A DNA stretch of 9,998 nt from Desulfobacterales bacterium (GCA_030672485.1 DAOVGH010000008.1:1-9998), one strand, 5' to 3'; positions 1 through 6,392 are shown, numbered from the stretch's first letter. The notes: generated from the sequence alone by a model not told the origin. A program made the numbers and translations.

Positions 1-2
1 GT

Positions 3-332
3 ATCTTTGATCTTTCCGATAAGCATACTACCCAGAGAGAAAAAGGACCTTATATCATTATGGCACCTCTCGGCAAATAGGCGGAAGACAAGGCATTTAT
101 CTGGTTACAGGAGCTAAGAAAGGCCGGCCTTAGATGCGGGATGGAATACAGACCTTTGGGCCTCAAGGCCCAGATGAGGCACGCAGACCGACTCGAAGCC
201 AGGAAGGTGTTGATTATTGGGGAGGATGAGCTGAGTAAAGGCAAGGGTATCCTAAGGGATATGGTTACCAAGGAACAGATAGAACTCCCCTTGGATAACG
301 TGGTTAACGAACTACTAAGACTGAAGGGATGA
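3..332 (+). CDS. hisS: C-terminal end of histidyl-tRNA synthetase, interrupted by an in-frame TAG
   Basis: Histidyl-tRNA synthetase charges tRNA-His in the cytoplasm. Only its C-terminal anticodon-binding domain lies in the window; the gene starts upstream. Reading frame 3 gives a segment ending in IMAPLGK, then TAG at 78-80, then AEDKAFIWLQELRKAGLR and, further on, LKAQMRHADRLEARKVLIIG and EDELSKG. These match the family's final alpha/beta domain on both sides of the stop. The residue at the stop is usually a charged or polar one, and TAG is one base away from AAG, GAG or CAG. A restart at ATG 141 would make 63 residues, but I see no ribosome binding site there and the domain would be incomplete. 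The 3' end overlaps aspS in an ATGA, a usual hisS-aspS arrangement. It could be a real nonsense mutation, a sequencing error or readthrough. I am sure of the family and unsure whether the gene works. Confidence 0.8.
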
Positions 333-2119
333 AGTTGGATATAGATACCATCGGAGATTGGAAAAGGACGAATGATTGCGGCAGCCTACGGAGAGATGAT
401 ATTGGTCGCCAGGTCGTCCTGATGGGATGGGTCAACCGGCGTAGGGATCTGGGGAAGTTGATATTTGTTGATCTCAGGGATAGGTCTGGTTTGACCCAGA
501 TTGTCTTTGATAGGGAAGTTGATGAGATCAGTCATGAGAAGGCAGCTATCTTAAGGAACGAATGGGTTATAGCGGCCAAGGGAGAAGTCACGCCACGTCT
601 GGCTGGGCAGGAAAATCCCGAGATGCCCACCGGAGATATCGAGGTGAAGGTAAATGAATTGAAGATATTGAATGAAACAAGGGTCCCCCCGTTCCAGGTT
701 GATGGAAAGATTGATGCATTAGAGAACCTGCGGTTGCGGTACAGGTACCTGGAACTCAGAAGGCCGGCTCTGTTGCATAATCTTGTTATGAGGCACAGGA
801 TAGCCTTGACTATTAGGAACTTTCTGAACAGAAAGGGATTCTTGGAGGTGGAGACCCCTGTGTTAACAAAAAGTACCCCCGAAGGGGCACGGGACTATCT
901 TGTGCCAAGCCGGATTACCAAAGGATCCTTTTATGCCTTACCGCAATCCCCGCAATTGTTTAAGCAGCTCTTGATGATGGCCGGCTTTAATCGTTATTTT
1001 CAAATTGTTAAATGTTTTCGGGATGAGGATCTGAGGGCCGATAGACAACCAGAGTTCACACAGGTTGACCTTGAATTGTCCTTTGCAGATGAGGGCGAAG
1101 TTATGGATGTTGTTGAGGGGATGATGGTGGATACATTCTCTAAAATTCTGGGTTGCCCCGTCTCCAGGCCATTTGAAAGAATTGAATATGAGAGGGCAAT
1201 GGATTTGTATGGCTCGGACAAGCCGGATATGAGATTTGGCATGGAATTGGTGGATGTATCAGATCTTCTTAGATCTTCAACGTTCAGGCTCTTTACACAG
1301 GTGATAGGGGAGGGAGGAGTTGTTAAGGCAATAAAGGTAAAGGGCGGAGCATCCTTTTCCCGAAAGGAGCTGGATGAATTAAGCTCTAAGGTGACTGATT
1401 TTGGTGCCAAAGGATTGTTCTGGGCCAAGGTCAGGTCCGATGCCTGGCAGTCACCACTGGCCAAGTTTTTGACCCCGGACATGACAAGTAGTGTTGAAGA
1501 GAGACTTGGAGCCACAGAGGGAGATCTCATTATATTTGTGTCCGATATGGCTCAAAAGGCCAACAAGGCATTGGGCCTGTTAAGGATCGAGATAAGCAAG
1601 AGACTTGATTTGGTCAAAGACGCAGGCTATTCATTTGTCTGGGTAACGAAATTCCCTTTGCTTGAGTATGACGAGGATAAAAAAAGATATGTAGCCGTTC
1701 ACCATCCATTTACAGCCCCTCTGGAAGAGGATATACTTTTGCTTGCGGAAAGACCAGAGGCGGTAAAGGCAAGATCGTATGATTTGGTGATTAACGGGGA
1801 GGAGATAGGTGGAGGTAGTGTAAGAATACATAATATTGGCTTACAAAACCAGGTCTTCCGTGCATTGGGGTTGGAAGAAGAAGAGGTGGGAGAAAAATTT
1901 GGTTTTTTCCTTGAGGCATTAGAATACGGTGCACCTCCCCACGCAGGTATTGCCCTCGGTTTTGACAGACTTGTAGCTCTTATGGTTGGTGCTGAATCGT
2001 TAAGGGATGTAATTGCCTTTCCCAAGACCCAGCGGGCGACCTGTGCTGTAACCGATGCGCCTTCCAGAGTAGATAAGGATCAGCTTGCTGAGTTGGGTCT
2101 TTCCCTACTTTACCCTTGA
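329..2119 (+). CDS. aspS: Aspartyl-tRNA synthetase, bacterial type
   Basis: This class II synthetase attaches aspartate to tRNA-Asp in the cytoplasm. At 596 residues it has normal bacterial length. The N-terminal OB-fold anticodon-binding domain contains GWVNRRRDLGKLIFVDLRDR (about residues 33-52). The catalytic core shows TPEGARDYLVPSR, the motif 2 loop FRDEDLRADRQPEFTQ (about 230-245) and the C-terminal motif 3 GIALGFDRL (about 540-548). Between them lies the bacterial GAD insertion (roughly 300-430). After RRRD comes Leu41, as in the discriminating E. coli enzyme; non-discriminating enzymes such as that of Pseudomonas have His there. This weakly suggests a tRNA-Asp-specific enzyme. The ATG at 329 overlaps the hisS stop, so translational coupling is likely. 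It adds about ten residues before the family's usual KRTxxCG start region. The TGA stop lies inside the -35 hexamer of the next promoter. Confidence 0.97.
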   Translation: MKLDIDTIGDWKRTNDCGSLRRDDIGRQVVLMGWVNRRRDLGKLIFVDLRDRSGLTQIVFDREVDEISHEKAAILRNEWVIAAKGEVTPRLAGQENPEMPTGDIEVKVNELKILNETRVPPFQVDGKIDALENLRLRYRYLELRRPALLHNLVMRHRIALTIRNFLNRKGFLEVETPVLTKSTPEGARDYLVPSRITKGSFYALPQSPQLFKQLLMMAGFNRYFQIVKCFRDEDLRADRQPEFTQVDLELSFADEGEVMDVVEGMMVDTFSKILGCPVSRPFERIEYERAMDLYGSDKPDMRFGMELVDVSDLLRSSTFRLFTQVIGEGGVVKAIKVKGGASFSRKELDELSSKVTDFGAKGLFWAKVRSDAWQSPLAKFLTPDMTSSVEERLGATEGDLIIFVSDMAQKANKALGLLRIEISKRLDLVKDAGYSFVWVTKFPLLEYDEDKKRYVAVHHPFTAPLEEDILLLAERPEAVKARSYDLVINGEEIGGGSVRIHNIGLQNQVFRALGLEEEEVGEKFGFFLEALEYGAPPHAGIALGFDRLVALMVGAESLRDVIAFPKTQRATCAVTDAPSRVDKDQLAELGLSLLYP

Positions 2120-2144
2120 CAAAGTATCAAAATAAAATTATAGA
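2116..2144 (+). promoter_or_regulatory. Sigma-70-like promoter overlapping the aspS stop
   Basis: A perfect -35 hexamer TTGACA (2116-2121) is followed after 17 bp by TATAGA (2139-2144), which matches TATAAT at the first four positions. The spacer is AT-rich. The -35 box contains the TGA stop of aspS. The site sits about 90 bp upstream of the biotin-carrier gene and would let it be transcribed separately from the tRNA synthetase genes. It is a prediction from sequence only. Confidence 0.55.
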
Positions 2145-2220
2145 AAGCCAACTTTCAAGGAGATCACGTTCGGGCTATGAAGTACGGCTTTGCCCGGAGA
2201 TGGTTCTTTACCTAACACGG

Positions 2221-2228
2221 AAGGAGGT
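2221..2228 (+). promoter_or_regulatory. Strong ribosome binding site fixing the GTG start of the biotin carrier
   Basis: AAGGAGGT is a near-perfect anti-16S match. It lies 6 bp before GTG 2235, which is in frame with the biotin-carrier domain. An in-frame ATG at 2190 would put this site inside the coding region and add 15 residues unlike the family, so the GTG start is preferred. Confidence 0.8.
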
Positions 2229-2234
2229 ATTAAG

Positions 2235-2447
2235 GTGAGTGAGGTGACGGCTCCCATGGCGGGGAAGATAATTGATGTAAAGGTTGAGGTTGGTGATACA
2301 GTTAATGAAGATGATGAACTCGTTATTCTTGAGGCCATGAAGATGGAGATGCCCATTGTAGCTCCAACATCGGGGACGGTTAAAGAGATGAGATGTAAGA
2401 AAGGAGACTCAGTTGGAGCCGATGAGATTTTAGTCGTGATCGAATAG
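2235..2447 (+). CDS. Biotin carboxyl carrier subunit (70-residue biotinyl domain protein)
   Basis: This is a stand-alone biotinyl/lipoyl-like domain. The attachment motif EAMKM lies at residues 33-37 of the GTG-initiated protein, with Lys36 the expected biotinylation site. VTAPMAGKI (4-12) and VAPTSGTV (42-49) are the two halves of the hammerhead fold. At 70 residues it is one bare domain, with none of the Pro/Ala linker seen in acetyl-CoA carboxylase AccB. Because OadG- and OadB-like genes follow, I infer that it carries CO2 from a carboxyltransferase to the membrane beta subunit of a Na+-pumping acyl-CoA decarboxylase. A role with a soluble propionyl-CoA or acetyl-CoA carboxylase is possible. 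It has its own predicted promoter and is followed by a terminator-like hairpin, so it may be expressed more strongly than the genes downstream. It ends in TAG. Confidence 0.88.
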   Translation: MSEVTAPMAGKIIDVKVEVGDTVNEDDELVILEAMKMEMPIVAPTSGTVKEMRCKKGDSVGADEILVVIE

Positions 2448-2481
2448 ATACATGGTTTTTTATTAATAGCATGGATCAAGA

Positions 2482-2515
2482 GCCCTGTCCGGTCATCGGC
2501 AGGGCAGTTTTATTT
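2482..2515 (+). terminator. Probable rho-independent terminator after the biotin carrier
   Basis: GCCCTG (2482-2487) and CCG (2489-2491) pair with CGG (2497-2499) and CAGGGC (2500-2505), leaving a one-base bulge at 2488 and a 5-base loop. A T-rich run (2508-2515, interrupted by one A) follows directly. It lies 35 bp after the biotin-carrier stop. It would separate or attenuate transcription between that gene and the OadG/OadB genes. Confidence 0.6.
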
Positions 2516-2610
2516 AAAGCGCCCTTTAAGCATCAATAGCTGGGTTATCCGAGTGACGATCGGAAATGCGGAACAGAGATAGTAGCTAATATGTTACAGG
2601 GGGAATCTAT

Positions 2611-2742
2611 ATGACCGATTGGGGTCTCGCAGTAAGGATATTCTCTTTTGGCCTCAGCGCTGTGTTCGGCTCCCTTGCGATACTGATAGGGGCAATATAT
2701 GCATTTGGGAAGATCTTAAAGGTTATAGGAAAAAAAGGGTAA
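2611..2742 (+). CDS. Minimal OadG-like gamma subunit of a Na+-pumping decarboxylase
   Basis: This 43-residue protein has one hydrophobic helix (about residues 10-34: FSFGLSAVFGSLAILIGAIY) and a short basic tail, KILKVIGKKG. The GxxAVFGSLAIL pattern resembles the membrane helix of OadG/MmdD gamma subunits, which anchor the decarboxylase complex and aid its assembly. The gene starts 17 bp before OadB, the usual partner, which is the strongest support. AGGGGGAA (2598-2605) is a good ribosome binding site ahead of ATG 2611. Typical gamma subunits are about twice as long and have a Pro/Ala-rich or metal-binding C-terminal tail, which is missing here. The assignment is an inference from helix pattern and position, since so short a protein gives limited family signal. 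Confidence 0.68.
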   Translation: MTDWGLAVRIFSFGLSAVFGSLAILIGAIYAFGKILKVIGKKG

Positions 2743-2758
2743 CTGGAAGGGTTAGATT

Positions 2759-3868
2759 ATGCTTGATATGGTCCTGACCACGGGCTTTATGCACCTGACT
2801 GTTGGCAACCTTGTTATGTGGCTTATTGCCTTTGTCTTTATCTACCTGGCCATAAGTAAAAACTACGAGCCTCTCCTTTTGGTACCTATCGGTTTTGGTA
2901 TATTGATCGTAAATTTACCCGTGACATCTTTAATGAAGGAAGGGGAAGGGCTTTTATGGATATTTTACCACTATGGATTGGAATGGGAGGTAATCCCTCC
3001 CCTTATCTTCTTAGGGCTGGGCGCCATGACGGATTTTGGGCCCATGATCGCCAATCCTAAAACCCTTATATTGGGTGCAGGGGCCCAATTCGGTGTCTAT
3101 GTTGCCTTTTTTGGGGCCCTCATCCTTGGCTTTACCATTCCAGAGGCATGTTCCATAGGTATCATTGGCGGTGCTGATGGGCCAACAACTATTTTCACAA
3201 CGGTCCACCTTGCCCCTCATTTATTGGGGACAACGGCTGTGGCTGCTTACTCTTATATGTCCCTTATTCCAATCATTCAGCCTCCTATCATGAGGCTCCT
3301 TACCACCGAGAAGGAAAGAAAGATCGTTATGAAGCAGTTAAGGCCAGTCTCAAAGAGGGAAAAGATCCTCTTTCCCTTGGTGACAGTCGTGGTTGTCTGT
3401 CTTATTGTGCCGGCCTCTGCACCCCTCATGGCCATGTTTATGCTGGGAAATCTCTTTAAGGAGTGTGGTGTAGTAAAGAGACTTTCAGATGTGGCGGCCA
3501 ATGAACTCATGAATATTGTCACCATACTTCTGGGTATTAGTATTGGTGGTACGATGTCTGTAGAGCATTTTTTAAAACCTAATGTGATATTTGTTTTTAT
3601 TATGGGTCTTGTGGCCTTTGCCTTTTCCACAGCAGCTGGGATACTTTTGGCAAAGATTATGAACATATTTGCCAGGGAAAAGGTAAATCCCCTCATTGGT
3701 TCGGCTGGTGTATCTGCTGTTCCTATGGCAGCCAGGGTTAGTCAACTGATGGGTTCAAAGGCTGATCCAAAGAATTTTTTGCTTATGCATGCCATGGGCC
3801 CCAATGTGGCAGGTGTTATCGGTACGGTTGTCGCCGCGGGTGTATTCATTGCACTTGCAGGACGATGA
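2759..3868 (+). CDS. oadB: Na+-translocating decarboxylase beta subunit (OadB/MmdB/GcdB family)
   Basis: This polytopic membrane protein releases CO2 from carboxybiotin and uses the energy to export Na+. At 369 residues it has the length of MmdB/GcdB-type subunits. Family signatures are GLGAMTDFGPMIANPKTLIL (86-105), GGADGPTTIF (137-146) and SAGVSAVPMAARVSQ (315-329). Asp140 of GGADGPT corresponds to the essential Asp203 of Klebsiella OadB, and the GVSAVP serine is also a conserved Na+/proton-site residue. Hydrophobic segments cover most of the chain. The ATG at 2759 follows GGAAGGG by about 7 bp; an in-frame ATG at 2768 is an alternative. It lies between the gamma-like gene and the mutase gene. 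The substrate cannot be read from the beta subunit. Methylmalonyl-CoA is favoured by the adjacent mutase, and glutaconyl-CoA is possible given the benzoyl-CoA genes. The alpha subunit is not in the window. Confidence 0.93.
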   Translation: MLDMVLTTGFMHLTVGNLVMWLIAFVFIYLAISKNYEPLLLVPIGFGILIVNLPVTSLMKEGEGLLWIFYHYGLEWEVIPPLIFLGLGAMTDFGPMIANPKTLILGAGAQFGVYVAFFGALILGFTIPEACSIGIIGGADGPTTIFTTVHLAPHLLGTTAVAAYSYMSLIPIIQPPIMRLLTTEKERKIVMKQLRPVSKREKILFPLVTVVVVCLIVPASAPLMAMFMLGNLFKECGVVKRLSDVAANELMNIVTILLGISIGGTMSVEHFLKPNVIFVFIMGLVAFAFSTAAGILLAKIMNIFAREKVNPLIGSAGVSAVPMAARVSQLMGSKADPKNFLLMHAMGPNVAGVIGTVVAAGVFIALAGR

Positions 3869-3884
3869 AAGGGGATAGAAGGAT

Positions 3885-5564
3885 ATGTTTGACGATAAGA
3901 AGATTGGAGAAATAAGAGAGGGATACAGAAAATGGACCGATGTACTGGAAGCGAGATTAGCAAAGAGACCTGAGAGAAAGGGTGATTTTGTTAATACCTC
4001 GGATATCCCTGTAGAGAGGTTATATACGCCTCTGGGGGTAGCCGATTTTGATTATATGAGAGAGCTTGGTTTGCCCGGGGAGTATCCCTTTACAAGAGGG
4101 GTTCAACCCACTATGTACAGGGGAAGATTGTGGACTATGCGGCAATATGCGGGTTTTGCTACTGCCGAGGACACGAATCGTCGATACAGGTTCCTCCTGG
4201 AACAGGGCCAGACAGGTCTATCAGTGGCCTTTGATCTTCCTACCCAGATAGGATATGATTCAGATCACCCACTAGCTCAAGGAGAGGTAGGCAAGGTTGG
4301 GGTAGCCATTGATTCATTAAAAGATATGGAGATGCTCTTTGACCAGATCCCACTGGACAAGGTAAGTACCTCAATGACTATAAATGCACCCGCCGCTGTG
4401 CTTTTGGCCATGTATATTGCCGTGGCCGAAGGACAGCGCGTATCCTCAAAGGAGTTACGGGGAACCATTCAGAACGATATACTCAAGGAGTATTCCGCAC
4501 GGGGGACGTATATCTTCCCTCCTAAACCGTCTATGAGGATTATTACAGACATCTTTTCATTCTGTTCACGAGAGGTTCCTCAATGGAATACAATCAGCAT
4601 CAGCGGATACCATATCAGGGAGGCGGGTTCAACAGCGGTTCAGGAGGTGGCCTTTACTCTGGCCAATGGGATTGCCTATGTAGAGGCAGCCATTAGTGCC
4701 GGATTGGATGTAGATGAGTTTGCCCCAAGGCTCTCCTTCTTTTTTAACGCCCATCTTGATTTCCTGGAGGAGATTGCCAAGTTCAGGGCTGCAAGGAGGC
4801 TATGGGCAAGAATTATGCGGGAGAGATTCAAGGCCAAGGATCCAAGGTCGATGATGATGAGGTTTCACACCCAGACAGCCGGCTGCACCCTGACCGCACA
4901 ACAACCGAAGAATAATATAGTAAGGGTTGCCTTTCAGGCACTTTCTGCGGTTTTGGGTGGCACACAATCGCTCCATACCAATTCCATGGATGAGGCCTTC
5001 TGTTTACCGAGTGAGGAGGCGGTTCAGATTGCCTTGAGAACCCAGCAGCTCATTGCCTACGAATCCGGTGCCACTGACACGGTTGACCCCCTAGGTGGCT
5101 CGTATTACATCGAGGAGCTGACAAAGGAGGTTTTTGGCAGGGCTCAGGACTATATTGATAAGATTGATGAGCTTGGTGGGGCAGTATCTGCTGTTGAGAA
5201 GGGCTTTATCCAAAGGGAGATTCAGGACAGCGCCTACCGCTACCAGAGAGAGATTGAAAAGGGCGAGAGGGTAGTAGTTGGTGTAAACAGGTTCCAGGTA
5301 GAGGAGGAATCTCCAAAGGATCTTTTAAGGGTGGACCCAAGTGTCAGGGTCTCTCAGATGGAAAGGCTGAAGAGACTGAAATCAGAGCGAGACAGTCGAA
5401 GGGTGAAGGATATAGTAAGTGGGTTAAAAAAGGCCGCTCAGGGGAATGATAACCTGATGCCCATCATTTTGGATGCGGTGAGGGCTTACGCCACCTTGGG
5501 AGAGATCTGCGACGCATTACGGGGTGTTTTTGGAGAATATCAGCCAGTGAGCACTATAGGGTAA
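3885..5564 (+). CDS. mcmA1: Methylmalonyl-CoA mutase, large catalytic subunit
   Basis: This is the substrate-binding TIM-barrel half of adenosylcobalamin-dependent methylmalonyl-CoA mutase, which interconverts succinyl-CoA and methylmalonyl-CoA. It has 559 residues and no cobalamin domain; that domain is encoded separately at 5991. Signatures include TMYRGRLWTMRQYAGFATAE (76-95), GLSVAFDLPTQIGYDSDHP (111-129), KEYSARGTYIFPP (201-213), SISGYHIREAG (238-248) and GGTQSLHTNSMDEA. Tyr88 in RQYAG and Arg206 in SARGTY align with Tyr89 and Arg207 of the Propionibacterium enzyme. Isobutyryl-CoA mutase has Phe and Gln at these sites, and 2-hydroxyisobutyryl-CoA mutase has Ile at the first. The residues therefore favour methylmalonyl-CoA. 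His243 matches the catalytic His244. The gene starts 16 bp after oadB, implying one operon. The direct neighbour would normally be the small subunit, but a repeat-flanked insertion lies between them. Confidence 0.95.
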   Translation: MFDDKKIGEIREGYRKWTDVLEARLAKRPERKGDFVNTSDIPVERLYTPLGVADFDYMRELGLPGEYPFTRGVQPTMYRGRLWTMRQYAGFATAEDTNRRYRFLLEQGQTGLSVAFDLPTQIGYDSDHPLAQGEVGKVGVAIDSLKDMEMLFDQIPLDKVSTSMTINAPAAVLLAMYIAVAEGQRVSSKELRGTIQNDILKEYSARGTYIFPPKPSMRIITDIFSFCSREVPQWNTISISGYHIREAGSTAVQEVAFTLANGIAYVEAAISAGLDVDEFAPRLSFFFNAHLDFLEEIAKFRAARRLWARIMRERFKAKDPRSMMMRFHTQTAGCTLTAQQPKNNIVRVAFQALSAVLGGTQSLHTNSMDEAFCLPSEEAVQIALRTQQLIAYESGATDTVDPLGGSYYIEELTKEVFGRAQDYIDKIDELGGAVSAVEKGFIQREIQDSAYRYQREIEKGERVVVGVNRFQVEEESPKDLLRVDPSVRVSQMERLKRLKSERDSRRVKDIVSGLKKAAQGNDNLMPIILDAVRAYATLGEICDALRGVFGEYQPVSTIG

Positions 5565-5587
5565 TCTTAGTTGATTAATCGTCTGGG

Positions 5588-5631
5588 AAGTGCCTAAAGT
5601 GACTAAAGTGAGCTAAAGTGACTAAAGTTAT
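5588..5631 (+). repeat. Left inverted arm: tandem 9-bp AAGTGACTA units
   Basis: The units are AAGTGCCTA (5588-5596), AAGTGACTA (5597-5605), a 10-bp variant AAGTGAGCTA (5606-5615), AAGTGACTA (5616-5624) and a partial AAGTTAT running into the ATG of the four-helix-bundle gene. The arm is the reverse complement of 5870-5913 with two mismatches, where the CC and AC variants have swapped order. Transcribed RNA could fold into a long stem with the gene in its loop, which would hide the start codon. Confidence 0.9.
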
Positions 5632-5869
5632 GGAGAATAGGGAATTCTCGAAAGGACTGGAAAAGCGAACTCGAAAATTCGCGGTGAGCATAATTCAGTT
5701 GTCATCTACCTTGCCCAATACGCCAGAGGGCAGGGCAATAAGGAATCAGATCACAAAATCGGGAACATCTATTGGTGCAAACTATCGTGAGGCCAATCGA
5801 GCCAGAAGCAAGGCAGATTTCAAGAACAAGATTAAGATATGTGAAGCTGAAGCGAGTGATCGGAAATAA
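5630..5869 (+). CDS. Shortened four-helix-bundle protein (S23P / 23S rRNA intervening-sequence family)
   Basis: The 79-residue product, from ATG 5630, begins MENREFSKGLEKRTRKFAVS. It contains NQITKSGTSIGANYREANRA, RSKADFKNKIKICEAEAS and a C-terminal DRK. The SGTSIGANYREA stretch and the KADFxNKIxIxExEA helix are hallmarks of the S23P four-helix-bundle family, first known from intervening sequences in 23S rRNA genes and related to the Avd accessory protein of diversity-generating retroelements. Family members usually have about 115-125 residues; here helix 3 stops where EASExxYWL would continue, and helix 4 is absent. It therefore looks internally deleted or truncated. In-frame GTG 5618 lies inside the repeat and is a less likely start. 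I see no ribosome binding site other than repeat sequence. It has no known link to the mutase. The family call is firm; function is doubtful. Confidence 0.75.
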   Translation: MENREFSKGLEKRTRKFAVSIIQLSSTLPNTPEGRAIRNQITKSGTSIGANYREANRARSKADFKNKIKICEAEASDRK

Positions 5870-5965
5870 ATAACTTTAGGCACTTTAGCTCACTTTAGTC
5901 ACTTTAGTCACTTGCAACTTCAGTAACTTTAGTTCACTTTAGTCACTTGTAACTTTAGGCACTTT
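5870..5965 (-). repeat. Right inverted arm and extended TAGTCACTT array
   Basis: From 5870 to 5913 the sequence is the reverse complement of the left arm (42 of 44 positions). It continues to 5965 with shorter or altered units such as GCAACTT, CAGTAACTT, TAGTTCACTT, TAGTCACTT, GTAACTT and TAGGCACTT. There are about ten units in all, against four full and one partial on the left. The array ends 10 bp before the GGAGG ribosome binding site (5976-5980) of the mutase small subunit. It forms part of the leader of that gene and could affect its translation through base pairing. Confidence 0.88.
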
Positions 5966-5990
5966 GTCAACTATTGGAGGTTGATTAAAG

Positions 5991-6392
5991 ATGGATAGGG
6001 AAAGAAAAATCAGGGTTCTGGCTACGAAACCTGGGCTGGATGGCCATGATAGGGGTATAAAGGTCATTGCCAATGCATTGATGGATGCAGGAATGGAGGT
6101 AATCTATACGGGTTTAAGACAGAGCCCGGAACAGATTGTGGAGACAGCCATCCAGGAGGATGTGGACGTCATTGCATTGAGTTTCCTCTCTGGCGCCCAT
6201 GACTTCCTCTTTCCCAGGATAATGGAATTGTTGAAGGGCAAGGGGGTAGATGATGTCCTGGTTATTGGAGGGGGTATCATTCCAGATGAGGACATATCTT
6301 CCCTGAAGGAGGTAGGCATAGCCGAGATCTTTGGTCCGGGCACCTACACTGATGATATTGTCAAGTATATAAAAAATAATCTGAAGCGCTAG
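5991..6392 (+). CDS. mcmA2: Methylmalonyl-CoA mutase, small cobalamin-binding subunit
   Basis: This 133-residue B12-binding Rossmann-like domain completes the split mutase. The DxHxxG motif is present as DGHDRG (Asp17, His19, Gly22), with His19 expected to be the lower axial ligand of cobalt. The SxL element is Ser64-Phe-Leu66 and the glycine-rich loop is GGG at 93-95. The length matches stand-alone small subunits of archaeal and clostridial type. Similar proteins serve isobutyryl-CoA mutases, but the large subunit has methylmalonyl-CoA specificity residues. GGAGG lies 10 bp before the ATG, a slightly long spacing. The gene is 426 bp from its partner because of the repeat-flanked insertion; these subunits are normally adjacent. 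It ends in TAG. Confidence 0.95.
   Translation: MDRERKIRVLATKPGLDGHDRGIKVIANALMDAGMEVIYTGLRQSPEQIVETAIQEDVDVIALSFLSGAHDFLFPRIMELLKGKGVDDVLVIGGGIIPDEDISSLKEVGIAEIFGPGTYTDDIVKYIKNNLKR

Larger units (their letters stand above)
5588..5965. mobile_element. Small repeat-bounded insertion carrying a four-helix-bundle gene
   Basis: Between the two mutase genes lies a compact unit. Arms 5588-5631 and 5870-5913 are inverted copies, with 42 of 44 bases matching. They are built from a 9-bp unit, AAGTGACTA on the left and TAGTCACTT on the right, and they flank a single short reading frame directly: the left arm ends within its ATG and the right arm begins at the base after its stop. The right side carries a further irregular stretch of the same units (5914-5965). 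The layout resembles a miniature mobile element, or a cassette mobilised in trans. No transposase is present. Outside the arms a 9-bp direct repeat GTTGATTAA occurs at 5570-5578 and 5980-5988, not exactly at the arm ends. Mobility is an inference. Confidence 0.55.

Noticed and set aside
78..80. TAG in hisS read as pyrrolysine
   Set aside because: TAG serves as the normal stop of at least three other genes in the window and the site has no known role for pyrrolysine; an error or nonsense mutation is simpler.
1000..1530. Minus-strand 176-residue reading frame within aspS
   Set aside because: It lies wholly inside a well-supported aspS, its protein has no recognisable motif, and it is rich in Ser/Leu, as antisense shadows usually are.
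2551..2567. GAGTGACGATCGGAAAT resembling GAGTGATCGGAAAT at 5854-5867
   Set aside because: The match is short, needs a 3-base gap and has no extension on either side; chance is enough to explain it.
5870..5965. CRISPR-like array
   Set aside because: The units are 7-10 bp and directly adjacent, with no spacers and no cas genes nearby; this is a short tandem repeat.
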